From Symsagittifera roscoffensis (taxonomy: Eukaryota; Xenacoelomorpha; Acoela; Convolutidae), in NCBI RefSeq assembly GCF_963678635.1, contig NC_087069.1:40883883-40943882 (forward strand): a DNA stretch of 60,000 nt, given 5' to 3'. Below are positions 9,529 through 20,105 of the stretch, piece by piece. The number at the start of each line of letters is the position of its first letter. Position 1 is the first letter of the stretch. The notes beneath the pieces were generated by a model that did not search any database, was not told the DNA's origin, and worked only from the letters and a program-made list of their open reading frames with translations. Position numbers and translations under genes: made by a program.

Positions 9529-11811
9529 ATGTCGTTGAATCTTCGAGTGTCACGTGTAAATCAATTGTATACACAGCATCCCACAGTCAGTCTTCCTGAA
9601 ACTTGGTTTTCTGAAAATATAGACAGCTCTCATGCTTTTCCCGGCTCAGATTACATTGTGTCTAGTCGAAGTGACAGAGGCAAAGGCAAGCATGGCGGTG
9701 TTCTGCTAGCAGTTCAATCCGGCATCTACGATCTCTTAGACCTTTCCATGTCGAATATTGAAATCGGCTGCGCATTTGTTATCTCTCTATAACTCTCTAT
9801 ATTCCTCCGCGCGGCAGCGCCTACATCCTAGAGTCCGTTAACGTACTCGAGTTCATATCTACTACAATATCACAATTTCGGAACCTTATCATGAATTCGT
9901 GTTCCAATAGATCAGAAATAGTTGTTTGCGGTGATTTCAATGCCCCGGAAGTTGATTGGAGTTCCTTCTGTTCGCCTTTGGATACCAGTCAAATGCTTAT
10001 TGACCAACTTGATCACTTTCAATGTATCACCAAACCTACTCACAAAAAGGGAAATATGCTTGATCTTTGCTTTGTATCCAACATTGATGACCTTGATGTA
10101 CTTGATCCTGTGCCATACTCTCTGCCTGATCACCATGTGCTATTGGTTGAGTTTTACATTCCTAAACCGATTGAAGTAAATACTCCGACATTGAAGTCTT
10201 CTCTATTGCCGGATCAGTTTCCATTAAATTTATGCCCTATCACCCGAGTGGCGCGAGCCAGTGAAAACCTGGAACCTATTGAGTTTTTCAATGAGTTCTT
10301 TGCCATGCTGCAAGACTCGTTTAGCCGGAATAGTAAGAGCCGGAGGGCAAAACGCGTGAAGCATCGATTTTATTATTCCTCCTATAGCATACATCTCTTG
10401 AACAAAATGGAGTCTTTGAAAAAGAAAAGATCTCGTGGAGATACTGTGTACCAAGACTGTGTAAATAAACGGGAGTCTGAATTCTTGGAATCAGTGGAAC
10501 TGGACAAAATATCTCTACTTACCAATCTTGACAATTGTTCTATAGCAGACTCTTTTAAAATACTCAAACTTCTTTCAAGCCCCAACCCAATTCCTTCGTC
10601 AATTACCTGGGAGAAAACATGTGCATCAAACGACTTAGCCAAAGCGAATTTATTCAATCACTACTTTGCTTCAGTGTTTAGTCCCTCCTGTATTAGAGAA
10701 AATGACTTTATAGTACTTGCTGAAATCAAATTCCCCGAAGTCAAGCTATCTCTTGAAAATATTTCTCATGCTCTCAAACGCTGTCCCAATAGTAACGCCG
10801 TGTCGTACGATTTACTTCCATCTTCGCTACTCCGCAAGTGTTATGAATGCCTAATGCCCTTTGCTTATAACTTGTTTTAAAAAGTTCTGATTAGTTGTAT
10901 GTATCCTGAAAATTAGAAACGTGCAATTGTGACTCCTATATTCAAAAAAGGAAGGAAGCCGCACATCTGTCAAAAACTACCGACCCGTCAGTAATCTACC
11001 TCGACTGTCATTAATATTCGAATGTATTCTTTTTAATCATATGTATTTCTTTCTCAAACAAAAATTATCAGATTGTCAGCTTGGTTTCCGGACTCGACGT
11101 TCAACTATCACCCAACTAATTGCCTATTTAGACAAATTATCCATGGATTTGGACAACGGCAACACCCCCATTGCGGTTTACTTTGATTTTCAGAAAGTGT
11201 TTGATAAAGTGCCCCTTCACTTAATAATAAGCAAACTGCGCAGTTTCGGCTTCAATGAAGACTATGTTTCTTTGTTCAAAAGCTACCAACATGGAAGATA
11301 TCAGAAAGTTAAAATTAGTGGGGTCTGGTCCAGTGCTATCATCGTTACCAGTGGAGTCCCACAGGGAAGTGTGCTTGGTCCATTACCATTTGTTATTTTC
11401 ATCAACGATTTGCCTGGTACCTGTTTATATTCAAGTTGCTTCATTTTCGCCGATGTTAGTAAGCTATGAAAAGTGATCCAAATCTCCTGCAAGTTGACAT
11501 AAACAATTTTATTGAGTGTCCTTGAATCAGAATAAATGCAAACTTCTTTTTTCTCTCAGCGAATGGAAAACGAAGTTAGTCTTCTCCTTGAAGACGTAGT
11601 GATAGAAGCTGCACTGTGTGTAAAGGATCTTGGAGTAGACATGTCTATTAATGTATCATTGCGGACACACATCAACAAAAAAATCGGAAAAGCGAAGCAA
11701 GTGTACCATCAAATTAAACGGAACATCCCATACTCTGCTCCTAGTAAAACAAAACTAAATCTATACAACTCATGTTTTCTAGCCAGTTTATTGTATGGGT
11801 CAGAGATTTGA
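9529..11811 (+). pseudogene. Non-LTR ORF2 (endonuclease and reverse transcriptase), copy 1
   Basis: The endonuclease is seen in PETWFSENI and GGVLLAV (9529-9792) and, after a frameshift near 9790, in VVCGDFNAPEVDW and LDLCFVSN. The expected SDH is PDH (LPDHHVLL). The RT follows with NYRPVSNLPRLS, QLGFRTRRSTITQL, motif A YFDFQKVFDKV, motif B SGVPQGSVLGPL and motif C FADVSKL at 11446-11463. Motif C should be FADD; the second catalytic Asp is Val (GTT at 11455-11457). A TAA near 10878 separates the endonuclease/linker part from the RT, and a frameshift follows FADVSKL. The gene would nick target DNA and copy the element RNA, but this copy is dead. Confidence 0.8.
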
Positions 11812-12037
11812 GACGCTGACATTACGAGTTTCTGCAAACTTGAAAGCCAACAATGGAAATGCCTGAAATGGGCCTGAGGGAGTTTGGCAACAACCTATTC
11901 CTCCATTTTAGTTTATTATCATGTTTTACCTATATGCTATCATGTTTTACCTATAAGCGGATCTGGAGAACATGCTGCCGGTTTGAGACGATGGAAGAAT
12001 GATTGCGGAGGAAGGACACATAGCCTTGAAAGATGAA

Positions 12038-15000
12038 ATGAAACTCGCCACGAGAAAGTACCAGGCGCCCTACGGACTAGAGTAAGTGGAAATGAAGCAA
12101 GAAGAGAAAGAGCTGGACGCAGCGGGCTCCTTGTATGTAGCCCCCGCAGGCCCCAGCTAGACCCTCACCCTTGTCAGTGGGCACCCCTGGAGATAAGAGA
12201 AGCGGTCCCGTGGAGACGAGGTCTGGAGATGTGCTTGAGAGAAGGCGAGCTGAGTCAGAAGGGGAGATCATGGATGAGACTCTCAGTGAAGCAGGAGAAG
12301 AGATGGAGGTGGGGAAAACACCTGAGCCGAAACCAGCGGAGAAGGATTTTACCACTCAGGAACTGCTGCAAGACTTGAGTGAAGACGATTGGGCGAACAC
12401 TGCTACACAACCCCTGACGTCATCCCCTCGCAAAAACCTGGAGCTACACTTGAGCAGCGAGACCTCCAATATGGGGATGATTCTCTTGAGTGCCAAAGAA
12501 CAAGAAGAATGCCTTCGAGGGCAATAAATGGATATTCTTGAGTAAGCTGGATGAAAAGATGTGGCTAGAATTCTTGAGTGAATTTAACCAGAAAGCAGGG
12601 ACCGAAGCTACACTGGAGAGTTCAAAGAAGAACTGTGGGACACAGTGGTGAAGTTCGGGGAACCAGTTCGGATGGGCACCGGACTGGATGAAAAGGCGAG
12701 AAAAGAGTTGTTGGACAAGATGATTAAGCTGCGAGAAACAGAGCAGAAAACCAAAGAGGATGAATGTAAAGACAGCTCTACTCTGAAACAAAAAATTGAC
12801 GATAAAATGATTAAAGTTAAAGGGGAGGATAAGCTAAAGACTAGTAATATGATTAAAGATATTAATATCCTTAAGGCTCGAGAAGGGGAGAGGCAAGATT
12901 CAGAAGGGTTGGACCGGGACAAAGCGGTCGAATCAGTAAGTATAGTGACGACGCCCCCAAGCAAAGGTGTGAAGTCTCGAAAGAGGAAAAGGGAAGTAGA
13001 GGATTTGAAAAGCTCGTCGGCGGATGCTGTCTCTGAGAAGAATTTGAGGGAGACTGCTCCCATGATTCTAGCGCGATGGAAGACTGCGGCCTACAAGAGT
13101 AGCTCCCAACCAAGGAGGCTAGCCGAAGTGGTGAAAGAGATAGAGGTCTCGACAAGTCTGGCAACGGAAGAAGATTTTAAACCTCAGAAGGCAAGCTCGA
13201 AAAAGGGTTCGACGAATGGACAAACATGGGAAGTGGATGTTGGCAAAGAATGGATCTCGAGCGAGCATCAGGCTATTGGCAAACAAGTGACCAGCGACCC
13301 TCTTGAGAAAAAAGCGACGAGGAATACGGCTCGACGTTGGTGGGTGGCCCTAGAGACAATGAAGGAACTGGAGGAGTGTCTGAAAAAGCTCGATCGTCGA
13401 GTGTCCCGCAAGCGTCCCAATTGGGCTACTCAACAAAAAACCGAGCTCAACAAGTTAGAATTGGGAAGTCAGCTGAAGCGAACTTGGCAGAGCTTGTTGC
13501 ATCATTACTTCGAGGAGGCGATGAGAACACCTTCGTCCGCATTGCCATTGATGGCAAATCCCTTCGTTAGAACAGCGGGGCAGCTGACGTTCGCGTGGAG
13601 CCTAGTCGGTATAGAATTGGAGGTATTGACCTCACACGATAAATTGAATTTGGGCAACAAAAGTCTAGAAGTTTACCAGATGCTGGTACAGCATATCGAC
13701 AGAGATAATTCCGATTTGAGTCTGGCGAGAAGGAAAGATGCCACTTGTTTCTTGAGGTGGATAATGTCTGTAAGGACCAATATGACTGTCCAAGCGGGTC
13801 ATCAGAAGGCCATGGGGAGCAAAACTATGGAGAGGAGAGTCACCACCATCATAATGAACGTGTACCAGAGTACGGGGATCGAAAAGGAAGATGACTCGAG
13901 GCAATCCCTAGAGAATCATGGGAAACATGATGAAATACGGAGATTCTACAGCAAGAAATTCGAAGAGGGGCATGATGTGCATCGTAACTTGGCCTCGACT
14001 GAACATTACTCGAGACCCAACAAACGGGGAGAACACCAATATATATCTGGTGTAATGGGGATAGCATACAACCCTTTCTTGGATTCAGAGGCCGGAACCG
14101 TTCACAGGAATCACGAAGTGACGGAGCTGTTGAAGTTTTGGACAGAGAATATAATCGAAATTGATTCAATGGAAAGGGAGAAACCGAGCCCGGCCCTGTT
14201 ACTTGAGACGACGCCCAAGGTAATAAGCGTGCCGCGCTCGAACAAGAGAGTGGAATTGAAAATGGGGAATGAAAATGGCATGATGACTACGAAATTGGGA
14301 ACGGTTTGGAAATTTCTGAGACCCTCCTGGTGTCCAAATCCCCTCGCAAGCTTGATTGAGGAAGTCACGGAACGAGTGAGGCTAACACCGACAAAAGATG
14401 AAGACTTAGGAACTTTGGATGTGATACACAAACTGATCCTATCACAGAGTAAAGAGTCGGGCGAGGCAATGAGTAAGCTAGGATCAGTAAAAAAGTTGGA
14501 ACCCGGTAGCTATCTTGACTTGACGTGCCGAGGCGGAGAGTACACTTGTGATGGATGATCATGTGTCAGAATACAATATTTCCAGAGAGAAGACCTAGTC
14601 GCTTGGCTTGGCGAAAACAGAAAGAGAGAAGAGCGAAGTGCAGTTAGTGGCTGAGTGCTATACAAACACTACAGTAAATATAGCAACGGCGCTGGGGTTC
14701 TTCTCAAGAATATGCAGTTTGCAACCACTGGAGATGCTGGAGTCTGAGCACCATTTGGTGCCAGCCAAAGGATACTAGTGGACAAGGCCTTCTCGGTACC
14801 CAAGTGCGTACGACTGGCTCGAATGTCGCATCATTCACATAAGCTGTTGAAGAAGAACCTGGGAACGGTGCCAAGGGAACAAAGAGATGACTTGAACGAA
14901 ATCTGGGGAGAAGAACTCTTAAGTTTGGAAGGCAAAAATACGAGTGACTTCGAGAGACAGAATGCCATCGGGAAGCCGGGGAATAGTGTCCCAGCGCAGG

Positions 15001-15276
15001 AGGAAAACAACACAACACATGAGAAGATGATGGAATTGGAACCTTTGCTGGAAGCTTCGGGAGAACGCAATCTCCGGAGCATCGATATTACACATGGGGA
15101 ATGCCCATGCCATTGCTTGGCACAGACGGTGTGGTACCCGGAGCACTCAAACATCTGTTTAGTGTGGGATGTGGAAGAAATTCGGTCAATCGGATTGCCC
15201 GATCATCGGCAGAAGATGTCCATTTAGTAAAGAGTACGATGTTGGTGTTGCGATGGATCGAGGAGAATGTGACGAA
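12038..15276 (+). pseudogene. Large 3' protein of the giant LTR element, copy in block 1
   Basis: Starts at ATG 12038 (KLATRKYQAPYG, matching the start of the minus-strand copy at 38404). TAA follows after 14 codons and a frameshift before 12171. Open stretches are 12171-12527, 12645-14558 (637 codons) and 14778-15227. The N-terminal third is lysine- and glutamate-rich with TTPPSKGVKSRKRKREVE, probably a nuclear-localisation-like basic patch. The middle holds LRETAPMILARWKTAAY, ARRWWVALETMKELEECL and ARRKDATCFLRW. The 637-codon frame ends at a TGA after GEYTCDG where other copies read Arg. About 600 bp encoding the C-terminal part (HVWSRIRFF onward) are deleted at 15276. No known domain is recognised. 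Family length is estimated at about 1340 codons. Confidence 0.8.
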
Positions 15277-16170
15277 GGGTTCGAGTGTGAACTCGGATAA
15301 AATCTGAGGTCACGAAAAAGAAGTTTTAACGAAACTAAATATTGTTATTAATATGCTATAATCATTATATAAATCAAAATGCTGCATGAAAATTTTCCGA
15401 TTGGATAGGACAAAAGAAATTTTAATCATTAGCTTCAAAAGCGGAGATTTAAGGTGCAGTTATGTGCAAATTTTGGTTGCTGTTCAGCGATAGCGTGACA
15501 ATTTTATATGGTTGTGAATTTTGGGGTGTAGATAAAGTTAAAATCTGCTGCAAACTTCTGTAAATGACCACTGGCACTGTATCTTGAGAACACTCAGCAT
15601 TCTGGGGATTCACTGGCAGACGGCAACACGCGATGAGGACATCGATCTGAAGTCCGGGGAGTATGTGCCAGTCGTCATATTTGGAAGTTTGACCTTGGGA
15701 AATACGAACGGAGTAATTTTGGGGCGAAATGTAGTTTTTGAAAAATTCGAATTGATCCTGTCATGCTCAACTTTCTCGCGACAACTAAAAATCTCAGAAA
15801 ATGCAAGATCAGAACACTCGAATTACAAGCGCGGGAAAGTAGTTGAAAAATCAGCGGGAAGTTGCTATTCGCAATTTCCAGATATAAAAATCACACGAGA
15901 GTAGAGCTGTCCTATCCTGAAATAGGAGACAGAACGATTGCGAAAGAAGAGTATATATATATTCGAAGTGGACCAGAGTGATCCTTCGGTGGAAAGGTGG
16001 ACAACCGAAGTCTCCCAATGGTCCAACCCGAAATTTTATTTCTCAAGTGAAAACTCATTTCCTTTGTTGGAATTTATTTATAGCAAACTTCTCAAGTTAT
16101 TACATTTATGCTAGAGTCGCTAGTTAATTTAGTTACTCCAATTCTTGAGTGTGCTGGAATGTGAGTACCC
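15277..16170 (+). other. 3' flank of the large-protein gene, block 1
   Basis: From GGTTCGAGTGTGAACTCGG onward the sequence matches the reverse complement of 28739-29571 and 1461-2153. The latter two keep the C-terminal coding region next to it, so the junction at 15276 marks a deletion. The flank contains (AT)n near 15950 and leads into the LTR-like module. The 106-codon frame at 15584-15904 is closed in the other two copies and is not called a gene. Confidence 0.6.
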
Positions 16171-17105
16171 AATTTAGTTTTCTTGAGTGTGTTTTATAAT
16201 TGTTATGTTGAGGTATGGAGAGTTTTAGGTTGATCCATCTGAAATGGATCAAAGTTCCACTGTCTAATAAAAAGTAACTGTACGGACTGTTCCGACCCTG
16301 TTTTTAAAGGCGTTCGCGTATTTTGGGTATTTTGATACCTAAGTATGGGGGCGTTCTTATTTTCTAGAGTGGGGGGGGGTATTTTGGTAGTGGCCTTTAA
16401 GCTGTAACGAGGGTTTTAGTCTCATGTCGCAAGTGAACCGAATTGGCTCCGACCGTTCGAGGTAAAAAAACACAAGAGATAGTGTCCCTGACTCTTGAGC
16501 CAATGGTTATAGGGCCTGTTTTTCTTTAACCTCATATGTGACTAAGTAGGCGACTGTTACACAGAGACGGTGAAAAGCATTTAGAGCTGTGTTTAGACGC
16601 TGGCCAGTCGTTTTAGAACCTAGCTTTATTTTCCGTCGATATGTACTTCCGGGCGAATGTTACATACAACAGTCGCTTGACTAAGTCACATTTGAGGCTA
16701 AGAGAAATGGGCCCTTTAACCATTGGCTCAAGAGTCGGGGACACTATCTCTTCTGTTTTTCTACCTCATGCAGCCTGAGCCAATTCGGTTCACTTGCGAC
16801 ATGAGACTACAACCCGTGTTACAGCTTAAAGGCTACTACCAAAATACACCCCCAGTCTAAAAATAAGAGCGCCCCCATGGTCAGTTCTCTAAATACCTAA
16901 AACACCTGAGCGCTATTAAAAACAGGGTCGGAAGCTTAAGTATACCGTTAGTTTTTATTGGACAGTGGTACTTTCATCCATTTCAGATGGATCAACCTAA
17001 AAACTCGCCTTGACTCAATATAATCACATAAAATGCACTCAAGAAATTTAAATTAGGTACTCGCTTACCGACTAGACTTCTAGAATTAGGTAAATAAGAA
17101 TCGTT
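16171..17105. repeat. Palindromic LTR-like module, block 1
   Basis: Same organisation as 573-1460: left arm to about 16560, loop, and inverted right arm from about 16666 to 17105. The LTR-like part spans about 16206-16671 (TGTTG to CAACA, about 466 bp). A G9 run lies near 16370. The right arm carries differences from the left arm, such as CACCTCATGCAGCC-type changes, showing that the arms have diverged since the palindrome formed. It ends at CAACTCTAGAATTC, where the non-LTR copy 2 begins. Confidence 0.7.
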
Positions 17106-17111
17106 TTGCAA

Positions 17112-17735
17112 CTCTAGAATTCTAAACGCAAGTTACTCGGTTTCTCATGGAAGTCCTGTTAGCAAAACACTTGAGACTATCAATAAAAAAGTCGATGCTC
17201 TAGCCAACCGTGAATCAACTACAACCAGGCCTCCAAGAAATGAACAACTCGAAGAAAATATTGTTATCATGGGGGTCGATGATAACTCCGACTATCTCCA
17301 ATCGCATCCCCGACTATCTCCAACGCCAAAAAGTTCACACATGAAACGAATAGCATTCAAAAGGTATTCAATACCTTGAAATGCAGCCAATTGGAAAAAG
17401 TTGCTGCTTTCCTCAGGAGAGGCAAATTCCTTTCAGGGAGAAAACCACGACTACTCATCATGAGGTTCAAAAGCTAGTTCGATGCTAGAAAAGCTAAAGC
17501 GTCTGCTGGGAACTTGAAGGACACAGCCTTTTTTCTGAGAGGCGATTGTTCCGTGGAAGATAGAATGAAAGAAAAAGCACTTCTGAAATTCAGATACGAA
17601 CTAGTACAGAAGGGCGTAGATAAAGTTACCTTAAGAATACAGGGACTCAATCTATATTTCAAAACTGTCTGCTTGGATACAACACGCTCTGTTGATGCAG
17701 TATTTTGCAATCTAGCCAATCTGTATTCAATCTAG
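17112..17735 (+). pseudogene. Non-LTR ORF1 remnant, copy 2
   Basis: Corresponds to the C-terminal half of ORF1 in copy 1. Recognisable pieces are RPPRNEQLEENIVIMGV and, after a frameshift and a TAG, NLKDTAFFLRGDCSVEDRMK, KFRYELVQKGVDKVTLRIQG and FKTVCLDTTRSVDAV. It ends in a 9-bp repeat (AATCTAGCC, about four units, 17709-17758). An insertion of about 20 bp at 17290-17320 duplicates CCGACTATCTCCAA. The N-terminal half is missing. Confidence 0.5.
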
Positions 17736-17855
17736 CCAATCTAGCCAATCTAGCCAAGCTCCTGACTGTATTGAAAGAACTAAACACATCTGACAAACGA
17801 AGCATCTCCCCATGTACTTAAACTTCTTGTCCTTGATGTACAAGGCATCATATCG

Positions 17856-19880
17856 TTGAATCTTCGAGTGTCACGTGTAAATCAATTGTATACACAGCAT
17901 CCCACAGTCAGTCTTTCTGAAACTTGGCTTTCTGAAAATATAGACAGCTCTCATGCTTTTCCCGGCTCAGATTATATTGTGGCTAGTCGAAGTGACAGAG
18001 GCAAAGGCAAGCATGGTGGTGTTCTGCTAGCAGTTCAATCCGGCATCTACGATCTCTTAGACCTTTCCATGTCAAAAATTGAAATCGGCTGCGCATTTGT
18101 TATCTCTCTATAACTCTCTATATTCCTCCGCGCGGCAGCGCCTACATCCTAGAGTCCGTTAACGTACTCGAGTTCATATCTACTACAATATCACAATTTC
18201 GGAACCTTATCATGAATTCGTGTTCCAATAGATCAGAAATAGTTGTTTGCGGTGATTTCAATGCCCCGGAAGTTGATTGGAGTTCCTTCTGTTCGCCTTT
18301 GGATACCAGTCAAATGCTTATTGACCAACTTGATCACTTTCAATGTATCACCAAACCTACTCACAAAAAGGGAAGTATGCTTGATCTTTGCTTTGTATCC
18401 AACATTGATGACCTTGATGTACTTGATCCTGTGCCATACTCTCTGCCTGATCACCATGTGCTATTGGTTGAGTTTTACATTCCTAAACCGATTGAAGTAA
18501 ATACTCCGACATTGAAGTCTTCTCTATTGCCGGATCAGTTTCCATTAAATTTATGCCCTATCACCCGAGTGGCGCGAGCCAGTGAAAACCTGGAACCTAT
18601 TGAGTTTTTCAATGAGTTCTTTGCCATGCTGCAAGACTCGTTTAGCCGGAATAGTAAGAGCCGGAGGGCAAAACGCGTGAAGCATCGATTTTATTATTCC
18701 TCCTATAGCATACATCTCTTGAACAAAATGGAGTCTTTGAAAAAGAAAAGATCTCGTGGAGATACTGTGTACCAAGACTGTGTAAATAAACGGGAGTCTG
18801 AATTCTTGGAATCAGTGGAACTGGACAAAATATCTCTACTTACCAATCTTGACAATTGTTCTATAGCAGACTCTTTTAAAATACTCAAACTTCTTTCAAG
18901 CCCCAACCCAATTCCTTCGTCAATTACCTGGGAGAAAACATGTGCATCAAACGACTTAGCCAAAGCGAATTTATTCAATCACTACTTTGCTTCAGTGTTT
19001 AGTCCCTCCTGTATTAGAGAAAATGACTTTATAGTACTTGCTGAAATCAAATTCCCCGAAGTCAAGCTATCTCTTGAAAATATTTCTCATGCTCTCAAAC
19101 GCTGTCCCAATAGTAACGCCGTGTCGTACGATTTACTTCCATCTTCGCTACTCCGCAAGTGTTATGAATGCCTAATGCCCTTTGCTTATAACTTGTTTTA
19201 AAAAGTTCTGTCTAGTTGTATGTATCCTGAAAATTAGAAACGTGCAATTGTGACTCCTATATTCAAAAAAGGAAGGAAGCCGCACATCTGTCAAAAACTA
19301 CCGACCCGTCAGTAATCTACCTCGACTGTCATTAATATTCGAATGTATTCTTTTTAATCATATGTATTTCTTTCTCAAACAAAAATTATCAGATTGTCAG
19401 CTTGGTTACCAGGGAAGTGTGCTTGGTCCATTACCATTTGTTATTTTCATCAACGATTTGCCTGGTACCTGTTTATATTCAAGTTGCTTCATTTTCGCCG
19501 ATGTTAGTAACCTATTGAACAGTGATCCAAATCTCCTGCAAGTTGACATAAACAACTTTATTGAGTGGACTAAATCAAATCTCATGTCCTTGAATCAGAA
19601 TAGATGCAAACTTCTTTTTTCTCTCAGCGAATGGAAAACGAAGTTAGTCTTCTCCTTGAAGACGTAGTGATATAAGCTACACTGTATGTAAATGATCTTG
19701 GAGTAGACATGTCTATTAATGTATCATTGCGGACACACATCAACAAAAAAATCGGAAAAGCGAAGCAAGTGTACCATCAAATTAAACGGAACATCCCATA
19801 CTCTGCTCCTAGTAAAACAAAACTAAATCTATACAACTCATGTTTTCTAGCCAGTTTATTGTATGGGTCAGAGATTTGAG
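17856..19880 (+). pseudogene. Non-LTR ORF2, copy 2
   Basis: The endonuclease part is nearly identical to copy 1, including the frameshift near 18110, GDFNAPEVDW and the LPDHH variant. The linker reads to the same TAA near 19199. About 253 bp are deleted between QKLSDCQLG and GSVLGPL, removing the fingers and motif A of the RT. Motif C again reads FADV (GTT at 19503-19505). The thumb region ends in a stop after SLKT near 19667. Confidence 0.75.
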
Positions 19881-20105
19881 ACGCTGACATTACGAGTTTC
19901 TGCAAACTTGAAAGCCAACAATGGAAATGCCTGAAATGGGCCTGAGGGAGTTTGGCAACAACCTATTCCTCCATTTTAGTTTATTATCATGTTTTACCTA
20001 TATGCTATCATGTTTTACCTATAAGCGGATCTGGAGAACATGCTGCCGGTTTGAGACGATGGAAGAATGATTGCGGAGGAAGGACACATAGCCTTGAAAG
20101 ATGAA

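Larger units (their letters stand above)
8411..11935 (+). mobile_element. Non-LTR retrotransposon (Jockey/CR1-type), copy 1
   Basis: The element begins after CAACTCTAGAATT in the inverted LTR arm and holds an ORF1 region (8568-9310) and an ORF2 with AP-type endonuclease and reverse transcriptase (9529-11811). It is the only copy here with its 5' region (8411-8826); the two later copies start inside ORF1. It ends inside the 3' part of ORF2 near 11935, where TTTTACCTATATGCTATC is repeated and the sequence passes into the large-protein gene. The authentic 3' end survives only in copy 3. All three copies share inactivating changes, so none is autonomous. Confidence 0.8.
17106..20004 (+). mobile_element. 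Non-LTR retrotransposon, copy 2 (5'-truncated, RT deleted)
   Basis: Begins inside ORF1 at TTCTAAACGCAAGTTACTCGG, joined to the LTR arm through a short shared ATTCT. It lacks about 400 bp of 5' sequence present in copy 1. It is a mosaic: its first 700 bp match copy 3 almost exactly, its endonuclease matches copy 1, and its RT carries a deletion whose right side (GTTACCAGGGAAGTGTGC) matches copy 3. It ends, like copy 1, at the join to the large-protein gene. Confidence 0.8.

Noticed and set aside
12082-12090. GTAAGT donor near the early stop in the large protein as evidence for splicing
   Set aside because: The aligned minus-strand copy reads straight through this site without an intron, so a point change to TAA is simpler.
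15584-15904. 106-codon frame in the 3' flank (also 23652-23972)
   Set aside because: Open only in the two recently duplicated blocks; interrupted in the independent flanks at 1461-2153 and 28739-29571.
16171-17105. Foldback DNA transposon or MITE
   Set aside because: The arms and loop match an LTR that sits before a primer-binding site and pol at 57133-57486, and no transposase or target duplication was found.
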